Source: Paramecium pentaurelia (taxonomy: Eukaryota > Ciliophora > Oligohymenophorea > Peniculida > Parameciidae). Taken from it: a stretch of DNA of 64,000 nucleotides. The position numbers were made by a program, and so were the translations under genes. Shown here one piece after another: positions 61,572-64,000 of the stretch (its first letter is position 1; every line of letters starts with the position of its first letter). The notes beneath the pieces were generated by a model. That model was not told the DNA's origin. It was given only the letters and a program-made list of their open reading frames with translations, and made no database searches. The stretch covers positions 402,020 through 466,019 of the forward strand of contig CAJJDO010000052.1 in NCBI GenBank assembly GCA_905183005.1. Reading direction: 5' to 3'.

Positions 61572-64000
61572 TGTAATAATAGGATACAAACTTTGACGAA
61601 AATTTATACTCAAGACAAGTGGCTGTATTGGGAGCTGAAACTTAATCGAAATTGATCTAAATGAAATGTTTCATTCATGGTTTGAGAGGGGTATATAGTT
61701 TTCTTATGGCAAGTTGGGATTGGAGATTGCAAAGAATTTGATATTGGCTGGACCAAAATCTGTAATTGTATACGATCCAACAGTATTATCTATTTCAGAT
61801 TTGGGTTCAAATTTTTATGCTACACTTGAATAAGTTGGAAAAGTCACAAGATAAGATGCAGCAATTAAATCATTAAAAGAATTAAATCCATATGTGAGTG
61901 TAGAAATATACAATGGATAAGTGAATGGAGCAAGTTTGAGTGAATTTTCAGTTGTGGTTCTTACTGATGTTTGGGATTAGAAATTTATTACAGAAGTAAA
62001 TGAGGCAGTCAGATAAAAAGGACATGGATTTATATTGGCTCATTCTTCAGGATTATTTGGATCTACATTCGTTGATTTTTCAGATGTAAAACATTTATTT
62101 ATATTCTTTAATAGAAATTTTAAATATTTGATCCTAATGGTGAAGAACCTAGATAGGCAATTGTAGCTGGAATAACAAATGAATTAGAAGGAATAGTAAG
62201 TACAATTGAAGATAAGAGACATGGATTTTAAGATGGAGACAGTGTAACATTTAAAGAGGTAGTTGGAATGACAGAAGTAAATGAGAAAGTATTTAAAATA
62301 AAGGTATATATATATTTATAAATATCAAAGGTAAAATCACCATATATGTTCAGTATTGGAGATACAACAAAGTTTTCATAATATATGAGAGAAGGAATTG
62401 CAGTATAAGTGAAGGTTCCTGAAGATATTGAATTCAAATCATTTAATGCATCATTGAGTCATCCTTTTGCACCAGGCAAGAATGAATTAGATTTAATGGA
62501 TTGGGAAAAGATTGGAAGACCAGAATAATTACATATTGTATATAATGCATTATTATAATTCACATAATAAAATGGTAGATAACCAGGATTATTGAATTAA
62601 GATGATGCACAAAAAGTATGGGAATTAGCATAATAAATTAATAATTCAGATAGAGGAGAGGGAGCATTAAAAGCAGAATTAGATGAACAATTTGTAAAAA
62701 ATACTTCATTGTATTTCTCAGCATAAATAACCCCATTAACATCATTCTGGGGTGGTATTATAGCATAAGAAGTAGTCAAATATACAGGTAAATTCACACC
62801 AATTAGATAATGGTTACATAGTGAATTCTTTGAAGCCTTACCTGAAACAGAAGTTAATAGAACATTATTAAATAGTTAATATGATGATTATATTGCAATC
62901 TTTGGAAGAGAAGCATTATAATAATTATAAAATTCAAAGATATTTATGGTAGGTGCAGGTGCTTTAGGTTGTGAATATATCAAAATGTTTGCACTTATGG
63001 GATGTGGAAATGGAACCTAAGGTTTAGTTACTGTTACTGATGATGATAATATTGAGATTTCTAACTTAAATAGATAATTCTTATTTAGAAAAAATAATGT
63101 TGGTTCTAATAAAGCAGCTACAGCATGCAGAGTTGGTGAATTAATGAATAAGACTTCCAAATTTAAATCTTATGCCCTTAGAGTAGGCAAATAAAATGAA
63201 CCAATCTTTAATGATCAATTTTGGGATGGATTAGATATAGCTGTTAATGCTGTTGATAATGTTCATGCAAGAAAATATATTGATTCATAATGTTGCTATT
63301 ATGGTAAACCATTATTTGAAAGTGGAACCCTTGGAACTAAATGTAATTCCTAATTAATTCTTCCAAATCAAACATAATCTTATAGTGAATCATAGGATCC
63401 ACCTGAAGATACTATTCCTTTATGTACATTGAAAAACTTCCCTTATTAAATTGAACATACAATTTAATGGGCTAGAGATTACTTTGCAGGATTTTTTGAA
63501 GATGGATCTCAAGATTGTATCAAATATCTAGAGAATCCAGTAAATTACATTAAAAGAATTTTGAATGAACTTAAATCTCAACCAGGTGTATTAAGACCAA
63601 AATTAGAATCAGTTAAGAAATTTGCTGAAGTTGCTTAAAAACCTACTTTACATGCTATTGTTGTTTTAGCTAAAAATATGTTCTAAGACATTTTTTGTAA
63701 TTAAATTAAATAATTACTTTACTGTTTCCCACCTGATCACAGAACTTCAGAAGGATAATTATTTTGGACTAATCCTAAAAGACCACCAACTCCAATTGAA
63801 TTTGATCAAAATGATCCTCTTCATCAACTTTTTATTCATAGTGCTGTTAATATTTTCTCATAAATCTTTGGTTTACCAAAATAAGATAAATTTGATGAAA
63901 TTGCAAAACTATTACCAACTATCTAAGTCTAATAATATGTTCCAAAATAAATGTAAATAAAAGAAAATGAGAAAGATTAAAAAGAAGAGAAATCTGAAGA
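61572..64000 (+). CDS. UBA1: ubiquitin-activating enzyme E1 (UBA1), 3' end cut off
   Basis: About 783 residues are visible; the gene runs off the right edge. Introns 61691-61713, 62086-62114 and 62304-62330 (the last 27 nt without a TGA). The inactive adenylation domain comes first (NLYSRQVAVLGAETQSKL), then the first catalytic-cysteine half domain, then the active adenylation domain with the nucleotide loop MVGAGALGCEYIKMFALMG and DDDNIEISNLNRQFLF. The catalytic cysteine is in EDTIPLCTLKNFP, followed by QIEHTIQWARDYF, exactly as in UBA1. The missing part should hold the rest of the second Cys domain and the ubiquitin-fold domain that recruits E2s. It activates ubiquitin with ATP at the head of the cascade. 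Confidence 0.97.

Noticed and set aside
1..64000. CRISPR arrays, transposons, integrases, phage or secondary-metabolite clusters
   Set aside because: None seen. The window is nuclear ciliate DNA with introns in most genes; no regularly spaced repeats or transposase motifs were found.

Overview
The window is macronuclear-type DNA from a ciliate, almost certainly Paramecium. Long reading frames run straight through TAA and TAG, which must be read as glutamine, and stop only at TGA. Coding regions are cut by about 90 tiny introns (roughly 19-36 nt, mostly GTA...TAG, some ending AAG or CAG). The DNA is very A+T rich, intergenic gaps are short, and there are about 40 genes in 64 kb. Open frames found with the standard code are only fragments of the real genes. 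All gene models here were spliced by eye with TGA as the only stop, and most close exactly in frame.

Layout. 1-9.5 kb: STK32-like kinase (cut by the left edge), a coiled-coil protein, CDC48/p97, several small proteins (one a disrupted frame), a C2H2 zinc-finger protein and a Sel1-repeat protein. 9.6-18.3 kb: a KDM6/UTX-like JmjC protein without its iron ligands, an unresolved stretch, a CK1-like kinase, a repeat-poor hypothetical, a large TPR protein and a short ubiquitin-like protein. 18.4-26.3 kb: two-Myb-repeat protein, eEF1B-gamma, hormone-sensitive-lipase homologue, Rab GTPase, CDPK and two small hypotheticals. 26.4-36.2 kb: cGMP-dependent protein kinase, a disrupted gene, compact BDP1, a Wls/TMEM181-type seven-pass protein and a long RCC1-repeat protein. 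36.8-47.9 kb: alpha/beta hydrolase, tRNA-Gly(UCC), MFS transporter, tubby-like protein, VPS9 protein, coiled-coil/PH protein, a Ser/Asn-rich protein and a dual-specificity phosphatase. 48.1-64 kb: second CK1-like kinase, SF-assemblin, CNBD-containing K+ channel, RPL13, a two-domain FtsX-like permease, RPLP2, a protein with a PP1-docking motif, and UBA1 (cut by the right edge).

The genes are not an operon or a mobile island; they are an ordinary mix of housekeeping functions (CDC48, UBA1, eEF1B-gamma, RPL13, RPLP2, BDP1) and signalling. The signalling set fits what is known of ciliate excitability and membrane traffic: Ca2+ (CDPK), cGMP (PKG), a K+ channel with a nucleotide-binding domain, CK1 kinases, Rab and VPS9. 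No CRISPR array, insertion sequence, integrase, phage, telomere repeat or biosynthetic cluster was seen. The points most worth following up are degenerate active sites (JmjC, Rab switch II), disrupted frames, introns of length 3n without a stop, and the MacB/FtsX-type permease without an ATPase.
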